A DNA stretch of 64,000 nt from Thermomonas flagellata. Its GTDB lineage: Bacteria > Pseudomonadota > Gammaproteobacteria > Xanthomonadales > Xanthomonadaceae. Positions 10,501 through 21,531 of the stretch are shown one piece after another. Position 1 is the stretch's first letter, and the number at the start of each line of letters is the position of its first letter. Both the position numbers and the translations under genes were made by a program. The stretch is from positions 1-64,000 of the forward strand of contig NZ_JAJOZK010000002.1 in assembly GCF_022419185.1 (NCBI RefSeq), written 5' to 3'. The notes beneath the pieces were generated by a model. That model made no database searches, was not told the origin of the DNA, and was given only the letters and a program-made list of their open reading frames with translations.

Positions 10501-10884
10501 ACACAGCAGCCCATGCCAGAACGGCCACTGCCACCACAGCGCCAGCAGCAGCACGCCGAGCGCAGCGCTCATCGCCAGCACGCTGCCCGGACCGGGCGCG
10601 GTGCGCAGCGCCTGCAGCGGCAGCACCAGCAACGCCGCGGCCAGCGCCAGCGCCAGCCCCCAGGCCAGGGCGAGCGCCCCCAGATCGCGCGCGCCCGCCG
10701 TGCCGGCATCGCCCGCACGCAGCAGGGCGAACGCGACCGGCACCGGCGCCAGCAGGGCAAGCAGGCCGAAGCCGGGGCGCTCCAGGCCGGCCGCGGCGGT
10801 CAGGCCGAGGCCGAGCAGCAGCAGCGCGAGCGCGCCGGCGCGCCGGCGCCGCCGGGCCGCCGCCTCAGCCATCGGCGCGGACAT
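7576..10884 (-). CDS. Large membrane-anchored ankyrin-repeat protein
   Basis: An 1102-residue protein with two parts. Residues about 13-210 are strongly hydrophobic, with six or seven predicted membrane helices separated by short Arg-containing loops. A Pro/Ala linker leads into a long ankyrin solenoid from about residue 235 to the C-terminus. About fifteen repeat cores are easy to recognise, for example [48 protein letters not shown] and [12 protein letters not shown], with degenerate repeats between them. The start at 10884 overlaps the 3' end of ycgL by 20 bases, which suggests translational coupling; an ATG at 10872 is an alternative. Ankyrin arrays bind proteins. The partner and function are unknown, and no enzymatic domain is visible. 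Confidence 0.88.
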   Translation of the reverse strand: MSAPMAEAAARRRRRAGALALLLLGLGLTAAAGLERPGFGLLALLAPVPVAFALLRAGDAGTAGARDLGALALAWGLALALAAALLVLPLQALRTAPGPGSVLAMSAALGVLLLALWWQWPFWHGLLCAGGPLASRWATPVPAAERQAWRGLRTALPVALVLLAALALAWPGGLAGAPRLGLALAAAVLLPLWLQLARAPMAAARIAGLPVREMPRPAAAEVEPPAVQADPGPAPARDTAAQTAALYAAARSGRVAQALALLEAGADPAAPPPAGERDRRSLLVLAALLPDLRLLRALIARGAELNPAEGMPPLLAATRDSWHGRPEAVTTLLANGADPRVRDGEGRTPLHHAARSSDPAVAALLLDAGAELEACDGDGLTPLGMACAVGNWRLAKFLLERGAQPDAAGARPALLAAAGGDDDDPAGVQLLLRQRARLDARDGDGRSALHVAAAAGHAAIVRALLDAGADATACDQAGRTPLHAAALAGAPAVLEALLTAHADPHARDAEGASALHLACRADAPSSEVVRRLLALGLDPHAADGAGRSACDLAAAAGRWTLLAVLDPQRELPVAVAGEAPPADRPPLLLLRERLLAGTDPAPLLGLVTPAALSGLLLDAEIAALPSTVDWLLRHGAAAEARLPGQPLPVWAALARGSAGWPVLQALFAAGASPAGGGGLARFLAACLAQDADAVGERQALELLERGADPFAPTPDGTSPLLLAARLGWARLASALLARGVDPDSAGPGGETALHIAVARADLPLLQALLRAGARPDRRAADGQTPLGLALAAGRRELTQWLDWRGWPWPGRPLRGPDLPAAAVRGDAEAVTRLLALGLPIDATDAQGCTALLRAAGGGHLAVVEALLARGADPSLAAYTGATPLSAAVSMRQPAIVDRLLAAGADLEQRLPGQVSVLMLAAALGLPDLASRLLAAGADLQARDAQGLTALHCAALYGFTARERPRLLALLDALLLAGAEVDAPADKGLTPLLLLLGARAEPGTPAREDVLLGGLERLLDEGARLDARDARGFTALHLAALHGLLQVAQALLQAGADVHARDALGRTPRELALVRGYVDLAAELVPAAPPSAPVSLARFLREP

Positions 10885-11134
10885 CCGTCCCCACGCGCGC
10901 GGTCTCCGCCGGCGGCAGCTGCAGGTGGAAGCCGCGCGCGGCCAGGTTGGCGCGCACCACGGCCGGATCCTCGCGCGCCAGCCGGCGCTCCGGGGTCAGC
11001 GCCACCTCGAGCACGAACGCCAGCGCCCCCAGGCGCGCGCGCAGTGATTCCGGCAGGCAGCCGAAATCGTCGCGGCGGGCCAGGTACACGTAGGTATCCG
11101 CCTTGCGCAGGCTCTTGTAGACGTAGGCGTACAT
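10865..11134 (-). CDS. ycgL: YcgL domain-containing protein
   Basis: Small cytoplasmic protein (89 residues) of the YcgL/UPF0745 family, recognised by [18 protein letters not shown] at the start and the [15 protein letters not shown] segment. In E. coli and many gammaproteobacteria this family often lies beside ribonuclease D or cell-division genes, and its molecular role is not established. Here it is the first gene of a two-gene unit with the ankyrin protein, which begins inside its last codons. Confidence 0.85.
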   Translation of the reverse strand: MYAYVYKSLRKADTYVYLARRDDFGCLPESLRARLGALAFVLEVALTPERRLAREDPAVVRANLAARGFHLQLPPAETARVGTDVRADG

Positions 11135-11270
11135 CGGGCGTCCACGGGCAGTGCCGGGGATTGTGCGGGAAAGCCGCGGTGGACGGAACCGCGAGGCCGG
11201 CGTCCGGCACGGGCGCGCGGCGTGCGGGCTGCTAGGCTGCTGCGCTCCACCGCCACCTCGCTGCCCGCCG

Positions 11271-13661
11271 ATGCGCCCGTTCCCGCTAGCCCTGGCCCTG
11301 CTGCTGACCTGCACCGCCGCCCATGCCGGCGAACCGATCACCCTCGCCCAGGCGATGGCCGACCCGGACTGGATCGGCCCGCCGGTCGAGCGCATGTGGT
11401 GGCGCTGGGACGGGCGCGCCGCGCAGTACACCCTCAAGCGTGCCGGCAGCCCGGTGCGCGACACCTGGCAGGTGGCGATCACCGGCGACCCCCCGCAACG
11501 CCTGGACGGCGCGGCCCTGGCCGAAGTGGACGCGCCCGGCGCGGTGACCGCGCGCGGCGGCCAGCGGCTCGCGTTCGTGCGCAACGGCGATGTGTTCGTG
11601 CGCGACCTACATAGCGGCGCGCTGCAGGCGCTGACCCGCGGCGGCGCGCCGGCCGCGCGCCTGCAGTGGAGCGACGACGGCGGTCTGGTGTGGCAGGCCG
11701 GCGCGGCGTGGTATCGCTGGGACGGGCGGGTGGTGGCGCTGGCGGCGGAGGCGAAGGCCGAGGACGCCCCGGACGCGCCGCCCAAGCCGGACCTGCTGCG
11801 CGAGCGCCAGCTGCGCCTGCTGTCCACCCTCGCCGACGACCGCGCCCGCCAGGAGGCGGCGCGCGCCGAGGACGCCGCGCGCCGGCGTGCCGACCCGACC
11901 CGCGCGCCGGCGCCGATCTACCTCGGCAGCGGCGTCGCCATCGTGGACAGCGCGCTGTCGCCGGACGGCCGCTGGCTGCTGGTGGTGACCGTGCCCAAGG
12001 ACGCCGATCCCGGCCGCCGCGGCAAGCTGCCGCGCTATCTGACCGAATCCGGCTACGAGGAGAGCGAGGACGTGCGCACCCGGGTCGGGCGCAATCCGCC
12101 CGCCGGGCAGCGCCTGTGGCTGGCCGAGGTTGCCAGCGGCCAGGTGCGCGCGGTCAGCCTGGCCGCCCTGCCCGGCATCGGCGAGGACCCGCTGGCCGAC
12201 CTGCGCCGGAAGGCCGGGCTGCCGCCGCTGCAGGGCGAGCGCCCGGTGCGGATCGCGGCGGACGAGGACGCCCCCGCCGCCTCCACCCTGCGCTGGACCG
12301 GCGACAGCCGCCAGGTGGCGGTGATGCTGCGCGCGATCGACAACAAGGACCGCTGGATCGCCACTGTGGACCTCGCGCGCGCGGCGCTGGTGCCGCGCCA
12401 CCGCCTGCACGATCCGGCCTGGATCAACTGGGACTTCAACGACTTCGGCTGGCTACCGGACAACCGCAGCCTGTGGTACCTGTCCGAGGAAGCCGGCTAC
12501 GCCCACCTGTACGTGCTCGGCGCGGACGGACGCCGGCGCCAGCTCACCGATGGCCGCTGGGAGACCTCGCAGGTCGCGCTCGCCCCCGACGGCGCGACCT
12601 TCTACTTCGTCTGTAACCCGGTCCGCCCGATCGCCTACGAGGTGTGCAGCGTGCCGGCCGCCGGCGGCCCGCTGCGCACCCTGACCGCGCTCGGCGGGGT
12701 CGAGGACTTCGTGCTCTCCCCGCACGGGCGCGACCTGCTGGTGCGCCATTCCGGCCCCTACCTGCCGCCGCAGCTGGCGGTGCTGCCCGCCGCCGGCGGC
12801 CCCCCGCGCGAGCTGACCGACACCCGCAGCGCCGACTTCCGCGCGCGCGACTGGATCCAGCCGCAGGCGGTGCAGATCCCGAGCCGACATGGCGCCGGCA
12901 CGATCTGGGGCAAGTTCTACGGCCCGGCCCGACTGGAACCGGGACGGCGCTATCCGCTGGTGCTGTTCGTGCACGGCGCCGGCTACCTGCAGAACGCCGA
13001 CCTGCGCTGGCCGGACTACTTCCGCGAGCAGATGTTCCACAACCTGCTGGTGCAGCAGGGCTTTTTAGTGCTGGACCTGGACTATCGCGCCAGCGCCGGC
13101 TACGGCCGCGACTGGCGCACCGCGATCTACCGCTGGATGGGCAAGCCGGAGCTGGAGGACTACCTGGACGGCATCGCCTGGGCGGCGGCCGAGCGCCAGG
13201 CCGATCCCGACCGGGTCGGTATCTACGGCGGCAGCTACGGCGGGTTCCTGACCTTCATGGCGCTGTTCCAGCACCCCGGCACGTTCAAGGCCGGCGCCGC
13301 GCTGCGCCCGGTCAGCGACTGGACCCAGTACAACCACGAATACACCAGCAACATCCTCAACACCCCCGAGCTCGACCCCGAGGCCTACCGCCGTTCCTCG
13401 CCGATCGAGTACGCCCAGGGCCTGGCCGACCCGCTGCTGATCGCGCACGGGATGATCGACGACAACGTGTTCTTCCGCGACTCGGTGATGCTCACCCAGA
13501 GGCTGATCGAACTGCGCAAGGACGGCTGGGAGATCGCGCTGTACCCGCTCGAGCGCCACGGCTTCGTGCACCCGGACAGTTGGTACGACGAGTTCCGCCG
13601 GATCGACCAGTTGTTCCTGCGCACGCTGCGGCCGCAGACGGATCAGGCGTCCTCGAAGTAA
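11271..13661 (+). CDS. S9 family prolyl oligopeptidase / DPP4-like peptidase, exported
   Basis: A 796-residue serine peptidase with a cleavable signal peptide (residues 1-19, ending AAHA), hence periplasmic or secreted. An N-terminal beta-propeller region, with TolB/DPP-type repeats such as [13 protein letters not shown] and [13 protein letters not shown], is followed by the alpha/beta-hydrolase domain. The catalytic triad is visible: Ser655 in GGSYGG, Asp730 in HGMIDDNV and His763 in ERHGFVHP. The oxyanion region [12 protein letters not shown] is present. Order and length match the DPP IV-like S9 enzymes that are abundant in Xanthomonadaceae. The 3' end overlaps the convergent mrr gene by 19 bases. 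Confidence 0.93.
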   Translation: MRPFPLALALLLTCTAAHAGEPITLAQAMADPDWIGPPVERMWWRWDGRAAQYTLKRAGSPVRDTWQVAITGDPPQRLDGAALAEVDAPGAVTARGGQRLAFVRNGDVFVRDLHSGALQALTRGGAPAARLQWSDDGGLVWQAGAAWYRWDGRVVALAAEAKAEDAPDAPPKPDLLRERQLRLLSTLADDRARQEAARAEDAARRRADPTRAPAPIYLGSGVAIVDSALSPDGRWLLVVTVPKDADPGRRGKLPRYLTESGYEESEDVRTRVGRNPPAGQRLWLAEVASGQVRAVSLAALPGIGEDPLADLRRKAGLPPLQGERPVRIAADEDAPAASTLRWTGDSRQVAVMLRAIDNKDRWIATVDLARAALVPRHRLHDPAWINWDFNDFGWLPDNRSLWYLSEEAGYAHLYVLGADGRRRQLTDGRWETSQVALAPDGATFYFVCNPVRPIAYEVCSVPAAGGPLRTLTALGGVEDFVLSPHGRDLLVRHSGPYLPPQLAVLPAAGGPPRELTDTRSADFRARDWIQPQAVQIPSRHGAGTIWGKFYGPARLEPGRRYPLVLFVHGAGYLQNADLRWPDYFREQMFHNLLVQQGFLVLDLDYRASAGYGRDWRTAIYRWMGKPELEDYLDGIAWAAAERQADPDRVGIYGGSYGGFLTFMALFQHPGTFKAGAALRPVSDWTQYNHEYTSNILNTPELDPEAYRRSSPIEYAQGLADPLLIAHGMIDDNVFFRDSVMLTQRLIELRKDGWEIALYPLERHGFVHPDSWYDEFRRIDQLFLRTLRPQTDQASSK

Positions 13662-14560
13662 TCCGAATCCAACCGCCGCACGACGTAGGTTGCGACCGGG
13701 GTCACCCCGACCCCGGCCTCGATCATCAGGTGCGCCATTTCGCGGCCGTCCACGAGCACCACCTTCTTGTCGAGATGGCGCACGTATTCGCGCGCCTCGG
13801 CGGTGAACGTCCCGGTGGTCATGAAGATGCCTTTGCCCGCGCGCTGGCCGTGCAGCGCGCCGACGAAGCGCTGGATCTCCGGGCGGCCGACACTGCCCTG
13901 CCAGCGCTTGGCCTGCAGGTAGATCACGTCCAGGCCGAGCCGGTCTTCCTTGATGGTGCCGTCGATGCCGCCGTCGCCGCTGCGGCCGAGGCGCGCACCG
14001 GCATCCTCGCGCGCGCCACCGTAGCCGAGTGCCAGTAGCAGGTCGATCACGACCTGCTCGAAGAACTCCGGGGCCACCGCCTGTAGCCGTGCGAGAAGAT
14101 CGCTGGCGAGGGCATCGCGGACCTGCTGGTAGGCCTCCTGCAGCAGCTCGTCGGCGGTGCGGGCAGCCTCCGGGTGGAGGTCGGGGCTGGCCCCGGGATC
14201 GGCGGTGGTCGTGCCGAGGCTCGCCATGTACTCGGCATACGCCGGAAAGCGACCCAGGTACTCCTTGTCGATCCGCACGGGTGGCGCTTGCAGCACCTGC
14301 CGCCCAGCGTCGGTGATCTCGAAACGCCCGCGGCGCGGCTTGGCGAGCAACCCCGCCTTGGCAAGGTAGAAGCTGGCCCAGCCAATGCGGTTGTGCAGCA
14401 CGCGCTGCTGGCCGCTGGGCAGGCGCTGGGCGCGCTCCTCGGGGCCGAGGGCGAGCGCATCCGCCAACAGGCGTTCGGCGGTCACCAGATCATGCGCACG
14501 CCCTTCGCCGGCCAAGCGCAGCAGCGGCAGCATCAGGTCTTCGAACGTCGGCAGCGCCAT
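13643..14560 (-). CDS. mrr: Mrr-type restriction endonuclease (type IV, modification-dependent)
   Basis: A 305-residue protein with the two-domain Mrr layout. The N-terminal winged-helix domain (about 1-95, with QRVLHNRIGWASFYLAKAGL) is Mrr_N-like. The C-terminal PD-(D/E)XK-like nuclease domain is Mrr_cat. Catalytic signatures are the helix FFEQVVIDLLLALGYGG, DGGID (Asp200) and the QAK motif (Gln216-Lys218). E. coli Mrr cuts methylated DNA and is activated by high pressure or foreign methylases. No modification gene lies nearby, as expected for type IV. The ATG at 14560 has GAGGA 5 bases upstream. It starts only 7 bases after the fadI stop, so the two are probably co-transcribed. Confidence 0.9.
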   Translation of the reverse strand: MALPTFEDLMLPLLRLAGEGRAHDLVTAERLLADALALGPEERAQRLPSGQQRVLHNRIGWASFYLAKAGLLAKPRRGRFEITDAGRQVLQAPPVRIDKEYLGRFPAYAEYMASLGTTTADPGASPDLHPEAARTADELLQEAYQQVRDALASDLLARLQAVAPEFFEQVVIDLLLALGYGGAREDAGARLGRSGDGGIDGTIKEDRLGLDVIYLQAKRWQGSVGRPEIQRFVGALHGQRAGKGIFMTTGTFTAEAREYVRHLDKKVVLVDGREMAHLMIEAGVGVTPVATYVVRRLDSDYFEDA

Positions 14561-14567
14561 CCGGTCC

Positions 14568-15845
14568 TCACCGCTCCAGGATCGCCGCCACGCCCATGCC
14601 GCCGGCGGTGCAGATCGACACCAGGCAGCGACCGCCGCCAAGTTCCTTCAGCTGGCGCGCGGCGGTGGCGACGATGCGCGCGCCGGTGGCGGCGAACGGA
14701 TGGCCGGTCGCGAGCGAGGAGCCGACCGGGTTGATCCGCGCCGGGTCGATCGCGCCGAGCGGGGCGTCCAGCCCGAGGCGGTCGCGGCAGTAGTCGGCGC
14801 TCTCCCACGCGCGCAGGGTGCACAGCACCTGCGCGGCGAAGGCTTCGTGGATCTCGTACAGGTCGAAGTCCTGCAGGCGCAGGCGGTGGCGCGCCAGCAG
14901 GCGCGCCACCGCGACCGTGGGCGCCATCAGCAGGCCCTCGCCGTGCACGAAGTCGACCGCGGCGGTCTGCACGTCCACCAGCCGGCACAGCACCTCGTGC
15001 CCATGCGCGGCGGCCCAGTCCTCGCTGGCCAGCAGGCAGGCCGCGGCGCCGTCGGTCAGCGGGGTGGAGTTGCCGGCGGTCAGGGTGCCGTGGCCGGAGG
15101 TCTTGTCGAACGCGGGCTTGAGGGTGGCCAGCTTCTCCACGCTGGTGTCGGGGCGCAGGATGTTGTCGCGCTCCACCCCGCGGAACGGCACTACCAGGCC
15201 GTCGAAGAAGCCGCGCGCGTAGGCCGCGGCGAGCTTGTGGTGCGAGCCGACCGCCAGCGCGTCCTGGCTGGCGCGGTCGATGCCCCACTGGCGCGCCATG
15301 TCCTCGCAGTGCTGGCCCATGGACTTGCCGGTGCGCGGTTCGGTCACCCCGGGGAACGCCGGCTTGAGCTCGCCCGGGCGGAAGCCGCGGAACGCCGCCA
15401 GCTTCTGCCCGAGGCTCTTGGCCGCCGCCGCCTGCAGCAGGCGCCGGCGCAGGCGCGCGCCGTACACGATCGGCACGTCCGAGGTGGTGTCCGAACCGCC
15501 GCCGATCCCGGCCTCGATCTGCCCGGTCGCGATCTTGCCGGCGATGATGGCGATGCTGTCCAGCGAGGTCCCGCAGGCGCGCTGCAGGGTGATCCCGGGG
15601 GTCAGCGGCGACAGCCCGGAGGACAGCGCGGCCTCGCGCGCGAGGTTCCAGTCGGAGGAGTGCTTGATCACCGCCCCCATCGCCACCTCGCCCAGTTCCT
15701 GCCCCTGCAGGCGGAACGCCTCGACCAGCGCGCCGAGCACGCGCACCGACAGGCCGAGGTTGCCGACGTCGGCGTAGGCCGTGTTCTGGCGGCAGAAGGG
15801 AATGCGGACGCCGCCGAGGACGGCGACGGGACGACCATGCTGCAT
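14568..15845 (-). CDS. fadI: Acetyl-CoA C-acyltransferase (3-ketoacyl-CoA thiolase, FadI type)
   Basis: Thiolase of 425 residues catalysing the last step of fatty-acid beta-oxidation. Nucleophile Cys91 lies in LQRACGTSLDS, and the two C-terminal catalytic motifs are GHPFAATGAR (His) and CTAGGMG (Cys). The segment NSTPLTDGAAACLL and the IHEAFAAQVLC motif are thiolase hallmarks. Length and the IPFCRQNTAYADVGN start resemble FadI rather than the shorter FadA. No FadJ/FadB partner is beside it; the linked gene is mrr. The ATG at 15845 follows a GAGG site. Confidence 0.9.
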   Translation of the reverse strand: MQHGRPVAVLGGVRIPFCRQNTAYADVGNLGLSVRVLGALVEAFRLQGQELGEVAMGAVIKHSSDWNLAREAALSSGLSPLTPGITLQRACGTSLDSIAIIAGKIATGQIEAGIGGGSDTTSDVPIVYGARLRRRLLQAAAAKSLGQKLAAFRGFRPGELKPAFPGVTEPRTGKSMGQHCEDMARQWGIDRASQDALAVGSHHKLAAAYARGFFDGLVVPFRGVERDNILRPDTSVEKLATLKPAFDKTSGHGTLTAGNSTPLTDGAAACLLASEDWAAAHGHEVLCRLVDVQTAAVDFVHGEGLLMAPTVAVARLLARHRLRLQDFDLYEIHEAFAAQVLCTLRAWESADYCRDRLGLDAPLGAIDPARINPVGSSLATGHPFAATGARIVATAARQLKELGGGRCLVSICTAGGMGVAAILER

Positions 15846-15929
15846 CGGCTTGACCTCGTGCGGCCCGCACGGCGCGGGATTCCTCGATAATCGGCAGTGT
15901 AGCGCCGCCCCGCCGAGCCCGGACTCCAC

Positions 15930-16796
15930 ATGCCCGCCACCGCCCCCGACGCCTTCCGCGGCGTGATCGCCCTCGAGCTGCGTCCCGGCAGCGCGCCGCA
16001 GGCGCCGGCGCTGGCCGCGGAGGCCGCCGGCGAGGCCGCCGCGCAGCTGGGACGGGCGCTGGCCGCGCTGGCGCCGGGCGCCGAGGCGCTCTCGCTGGCG
16101 CTGCTCGGCGCGCACTTCGACCCCGCCGAGGCCCTGCGCCCGGGCTGGCCGCTGCACCGGCGCGCGCTCGAGTTGCTGCAGCGCGCGCCCGGGCGCGCCC
16201 TCGGCGCGCGCGTGGTCGGCGTCGGCGCGGATGCGCAGGGCGCGGTGCCGCTGCCGCTGCAGGCCGACCCGCAGTTCGCCGGCGGCCCGCTGCGGGTACT
16301 GCCGTTCGTGCTGCACGGCGAGGGCGTCGCCGCCGTCGCGCAGGCGCTGGAGGCGAGCCTGCTCGACCGCGGCATGGCCGATGCGGCGCTGGCCCTGGCG
16401 CTGCAGGACGGGCTGGCCGCGCAGATCGAGCACGCGCGCCTGCTCAGCCTGCACGACCTGCTGGCGATCATCGCGATGCAGTACCGCCACGCCGGCCTGG
16501 ACGCGCTGTGGACGCTACTGGAGACCGCGCTGCTGGCGCCGGGCGCATCGGCCCTGCTGGACGCCCCGCCGGAGCCGCTGGCGCGCTATGCCGAGGGCGA
16601 GGTGCGCATCGCCCTGCTCGATCCGGCGGCCTGGCAGCAGCGTGACGCTCCCGGCGAGCGCGACGAGGCGCGCCTGCAGCGCGGCTTCGAGCGGTTCCAG
16701 GCGCGCCAGCGCCAGTACGCCGCGGTGCTGGACGCACACGCGGTGCCGGTGCAGTTCGTGCACTGCGCGGACGGCGATCCGGCCTGCCTGTGCTGA
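15930..16796 (+). CDS. Uncharacterised protein
   Basis: A 288-residue soluble protein that I do not recognise. It is rich in Ala and Leu, has no signal peptide or membrane helix, and ends with a Cys-containing CADGDPACLC tail. Short charged segments such as LLDRGMADAALALALQDGLAAQIE suggest an alpha-helical fold. Codon use and GC skew are like its neighbours, and homology-like order is maintained throughout, which argues for a real gene. It is divergent from fadI and runs toward the manganese superoxide dismutase gene. Confidence 0.7.
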   Translation: MPATAPDAFRGVIALELRPGSAPQAPALAAEAAGEAAAQLGRALAALAPGAEALSLALLGAHFDPAEALRPGWPLHRRALELLQRAPGRALGARVVGVGADAQGAVPLPLQADPQFAGGPLRVLPFVLHGEGVAAVAQALEASLLDRGMADAALALALQDGLAAQIEHARLLSLHDLLAIIAMQYRHAGLDALWTLLETALLAPGASALLDAPPEPLARYAEGEVRIALLDPAAWQQRDAPGERDEARLQRGFERFQARQRQYAAVLDAHAVPVQFVHCADGDPACLC

Positions 16797-16858
16797 CGCG
16801 GTGGCGAGGGCCGCGGTGGGTTGCTATCGTCGCCGTGCCCCCGCTCCAGGCCTGCCCC

Positions 16859-17605
<747 letters not shown>

Positions 17606-17628
17606 CAGCCCGTGCGCCCGGGGCGCGT

Positions 17629-18204
17629 TCAGCGCACGATCCGGATCACCCCGCAGGCGATCCGCGCGCCGGCGTTGCCGGCGGGCTGGGTGGTGTAGTC
17701 GTCGGGCGCGGCGTGCACCACGATCGCGCGCCCGGCGATGTCGTTGCCGGCGCCGCCGCCCAGGGTCACGTCCGGCAGCAGCACGTCCACCTGCGCCACC
17801 CCGCGCGCGTCGGCGACCAGGTTGTCGGCATCGCCGGCGTGGTGGGCGCCGTGCCCGCTGCGCCCGTGCGGCTGCGCCGCCGGGTTGAAGTGGCCGCCGG
17901 CGCTGCTGGCGTCGGCGGCGCTGCAATCGCCCTTCTCGTGCACGTGAAACCCGTGCAGGCTGCCGGGCGTAAGCCCGCCGACCTCGCCGCGCAGGCGCAC
18001 GCCGCCGGCCTCCGGGCGCAGCAGCAGGCGCCCGCTGACCAGGCTGCCGGACGCCGGGGCGAGGTTGGCGACCGCCTCCTGCGCGGTGCTGCGCGGCGCC
18101 GGCGGCGGGGGCGGCGCGGGGGGCGGCGGGGGCGCACTGGCGCAGGCCGCGAGCAGCGCGGCGAGCAAGGCGGGGGCGGCAGCGGGGGGACGGCGGGGCG
18201 ACAT
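17629..18204 (-). CDS. sodC: Cu/Zn superoxide dismutase, lipoprotein
   Basis: Periplasmic copper/zinc superoxide dismutase of 191 residues. The N-terminus carries a lipoprotein signal (LLAALLAAC) and a proline-rich linker before the beta-barrel. Copper and zinc ligands lie in HGFHVHEKGDC, GGHFNP, the HGAHHAGD segment and VVHAAPDD, with the conserved GNAGARIACGVI end. The ATG at 18204 has a CCTCCGGAG ribosome-site region upstream. Its stop lies 23 bases from that of the Mn-type enzyme, so the two dismutases are convergent neighbours. Confidence 0.94.
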   Translation of the reverse strand: MSPRRPPAAAPALLAALLAACASAPPPPPAPPPPPAPRSTAQEAVANLAPASGSLVSGRLLLRPEAGGVRLRGEVGGLTPGSLHGFHVHEKGDCSAADASSAGGHFNPAAQPHGRSGHGAHHAGDADNLVADARGVAQVDVLLPDVTLGGGAGNDIAGRAIVVHAAPDDYTTQPAGNAGARIACGVIRIVR

Positions 18205-18328
18205 GGCGCGGCTCCGGAGGGGATGGGGCCTGCGGTCCGCGGCAGGCGCCGCGGCGCGCATGCGGCAAGTCCAGCATAGCCCGGCGCGCGGCGACAAGCG
18301 CGGCGATGACGGGCCGCGGGCGGGGCGC

Positions 18329-19727
<1,399 letters not shown>

Positions 19728-19735
<8 letters not shown>

Positions 19736-20753
19736 CGCCGGCCTCCGCCAGCGGCAGCAACAGCGTGAACACGGTATGCCCGGGCCGCGAGCGGTACACC
19801 AGCGAGCCGCGGTGCTCGCGCGCGACCTGCTGCGCGAGCGCCAGCCCCAGCCCGGTGCCGTCCGCGCGCCCGCTCACCAGCGGCAGGAACAGGCGCTCGG
19901 CCAGCTCCGGCGGCACCCCGCGGCCGTCGTCGGCGATGTCCAGGCGCAGCGCGCGCGGGTGCAGCTCGTCGCCGATCCGGGCGCCGCGCTCGAGCCGGGT
20001 GCGCAGTTGCACCCGGCGCGCGCCGGCCTCGCCGGCGTTGCGCACCAGGTTCCAGACTGCCTGCACCAGGCGGTCGGCATCGCCGGGGAATTCCGGCAGC
20101 GAGGGATCGTAGTCGCGCTGCAGCTCGACCGTCGCGCCCGGCTGCGCCTCCGCCAGCCGGCGCACGCGCTCGAGCACGGCATGGATATTGACCGCGGCGA
20201 ACGCGCGCGGCGGCGCCGGGTCGAGCAGGCGCTGCACCAGCGCGTCCAGGCGGCCGACCTCGGCCTCGATCAGCGCGGTCAGCGCGCGCATGTCCTCGTC
20301 GCCGCGGCGCGCCAGCAGCTGGGCGGCGCCCTTGATCCCGGCCAGCGGATTGCGCAGCTCGTGCGCCAACCCACGCAGGGCCGCGTTCAGCGCACCCGGC
20401 AGCGCCTGCGCCGGGTCCTCGCCGGGGAACTCGTCGACCGGGTGCACCTCCAGCCAATAGCCGCCCTCGCCGCGCGGCACCAGCCACAGGTCGGCGAACT
20501 GCAGCTCGGCATGGGTGGGGCAGGCCAGGCCCACCCGACGCAGGCGCATCGGCGCCTGCGGGCGGTGCGCCAGCGCCGCGGCCAACAGCCCGCCCTCGCG
20601 CTCGAGCATCGCCACTGGCTGCCCGGCCAGGCGGCGCGGGCCGGCGCCGAGCCAGTCGGCCGCAGCCAGGTTCGCCGCCACGATCCGCCCGTCCGCATCC
20701 AGCCGCAGCAGCGGGGTCGCCAGTTCATCCAGCAGGGCGGCGGCATCGGCCAT
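19728..20753 (-). CDS. ntrB: Nitrogen regulation sensor histidine kinase NtrB
   Basis: Soluble histidine kinase/phosphatase of 341 residues that controls NtrC in response to PII proteins. A PAS-like N-terminus (about 5-110) is followed by the H box HELRNPLAGIKG with His131. The ATPase motifs are NLVRNAGEAGA (N box), DDGRGVPPE (G1) and DGTGLGLALAQQ (G2). There is no membrane segment, as expected for NtrB. The ATG at 20753 is used because an in-frame earlier start would put coding sequence through an NtrC-like dyad. The gene follows a sulfotransferase gene after 37 bases and is coupled to ntrC. Confidence 0.95.
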
Positions 20754-20771
20754 TGCACCACTATAGTGCAA
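20753..20771. promoter_or_regulatory. NtrC-type binding dyad over the ntrB start
   Basis: TTGCAC, 7 bases, GTGCAA: a perfect 6-base dyad with the GCAC-N7-GTGC core of NtrC sites. It touches the first base of the ntrB start codon. NtrC bound here could repress or tune its own operon, as known for enteric glnLG. Binding is inferred from sequence. Confidence 0.65.
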
Positions 20772-20790
20772 CCGCACGACCCGATCGGCC

Positions 20791-21531
20791 CTAGCCTGCG
20801 ACCGCGGCCAGCGCCGCGGCGATCTCCGGATAATTCAGCAACAGCGCCTGCGGCGGCTGGCGCACGATCTTCTCGGTCGCCACCCGCACCGGCGCCGGCG
20901 CCACTCCGAGGAAACCCGCAATCCGGTCGCAGCTGGCCTGCGGGTCGGCCGCCAGGTCCTCGTAGGCGATCCGCAGCGACGGCTGCGCCGCGAACACCTG
21001 CGCGAAATGGGCGGCACGGCGGCGGGTTTCGGCGATGTCACGCAGCAGATCGTCCACGTCCACCGCGAACGGCGCGATCGCCGGCACCGGCTGCCCGGCC
21101 GGGACATGGGTGATCCCGGTCTGGCGCAGCACGATCTGGTGCGAGACGTAGCGGGCCAGCAGGTCGCGGCGCTCGAGGAACACCACGTGCAGGGCGTGGT
21201 CGGCCTGCAGCCGCGCCAGCACCGGCGCCCACGCCGGCTGCACCAGCTCCTCGTACTTGAGCTTGAAACCGGCGGCCTCGGCGCCGTGCGGCGCGAAGAA
21301 GCGCGCCAGTGCGGCCGCCGGGTCGGTGAAGCGCAGCGCCTCAAGCGCCGCCAGCGCCGGGGGGTCGAGCGCGGCCAGCGGGGCATCCAGGCCGACCATC
21401 GGCTGGCCGTACACCTCGCCGTGCACGCGCAACCGCGGGTGCGTGCGCAGGGTGCGCACCAGCAGCGTGCTGCCGCTGCGCGCCGGGCACACGATCAGGA
21501 ACCGGCGCGGCGCCGGCGCGTCCGTGCTCAC
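20791..21531 (-). CDS. Sulfotransferase family protein
   Basis: A 246-residue soluble protein with the PAPS-binding loop of sulfotransferases near the N-terminus (CPARSGSTLLVRTLRTHP, residues 15-32). It also carries the matching 3'-phosphate region (LERRDLLARYVSHQIVLRQ) and a later EDL segment. It would transfer sulfate from PAPS to an unknown acceptor; related bacterial proteins are often just annotated as sulfotransferase. The GTG at 21531 overlaps the upstream amidase stop in a GTGA. The next gene is ntrB. Confidence 0.82.
   Translation of the reverse strand: MSTDAPAPRRFLIVCPARSGSTLLVRTLRTHPRLRVHGEVYGQPMVGLDAPLAALDPPALAALEALRFTDPAAALARFFAPHGAEAAGFKLKYEELVQPAWAPVLARLQADHALHVVFLERRDLLARYVSHQIVLRQTGITHVPAGQPVPAIAPFAVDVDDLLRDIAETRRRAAHFAQVFAAQPSLRIAYEDLAADPQASCDRIAGFLGVAPAPVRVATEKIVRQPPQALLLNYPEIAAALAAVAG

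Noticed and set aside
15850-15891. Promoter-like TTGACC and GATAAT between fadI and the unknown gene
   Set aside because: The two boxes are 30 bases apart, too far for a standard promoter.
16790-16858. Longer start for the exported superoxide dismutase
   Set aside because: It overlaps the upstream stop and would bury the signal peptide; ATG 16859 gives a normal signal sequence.
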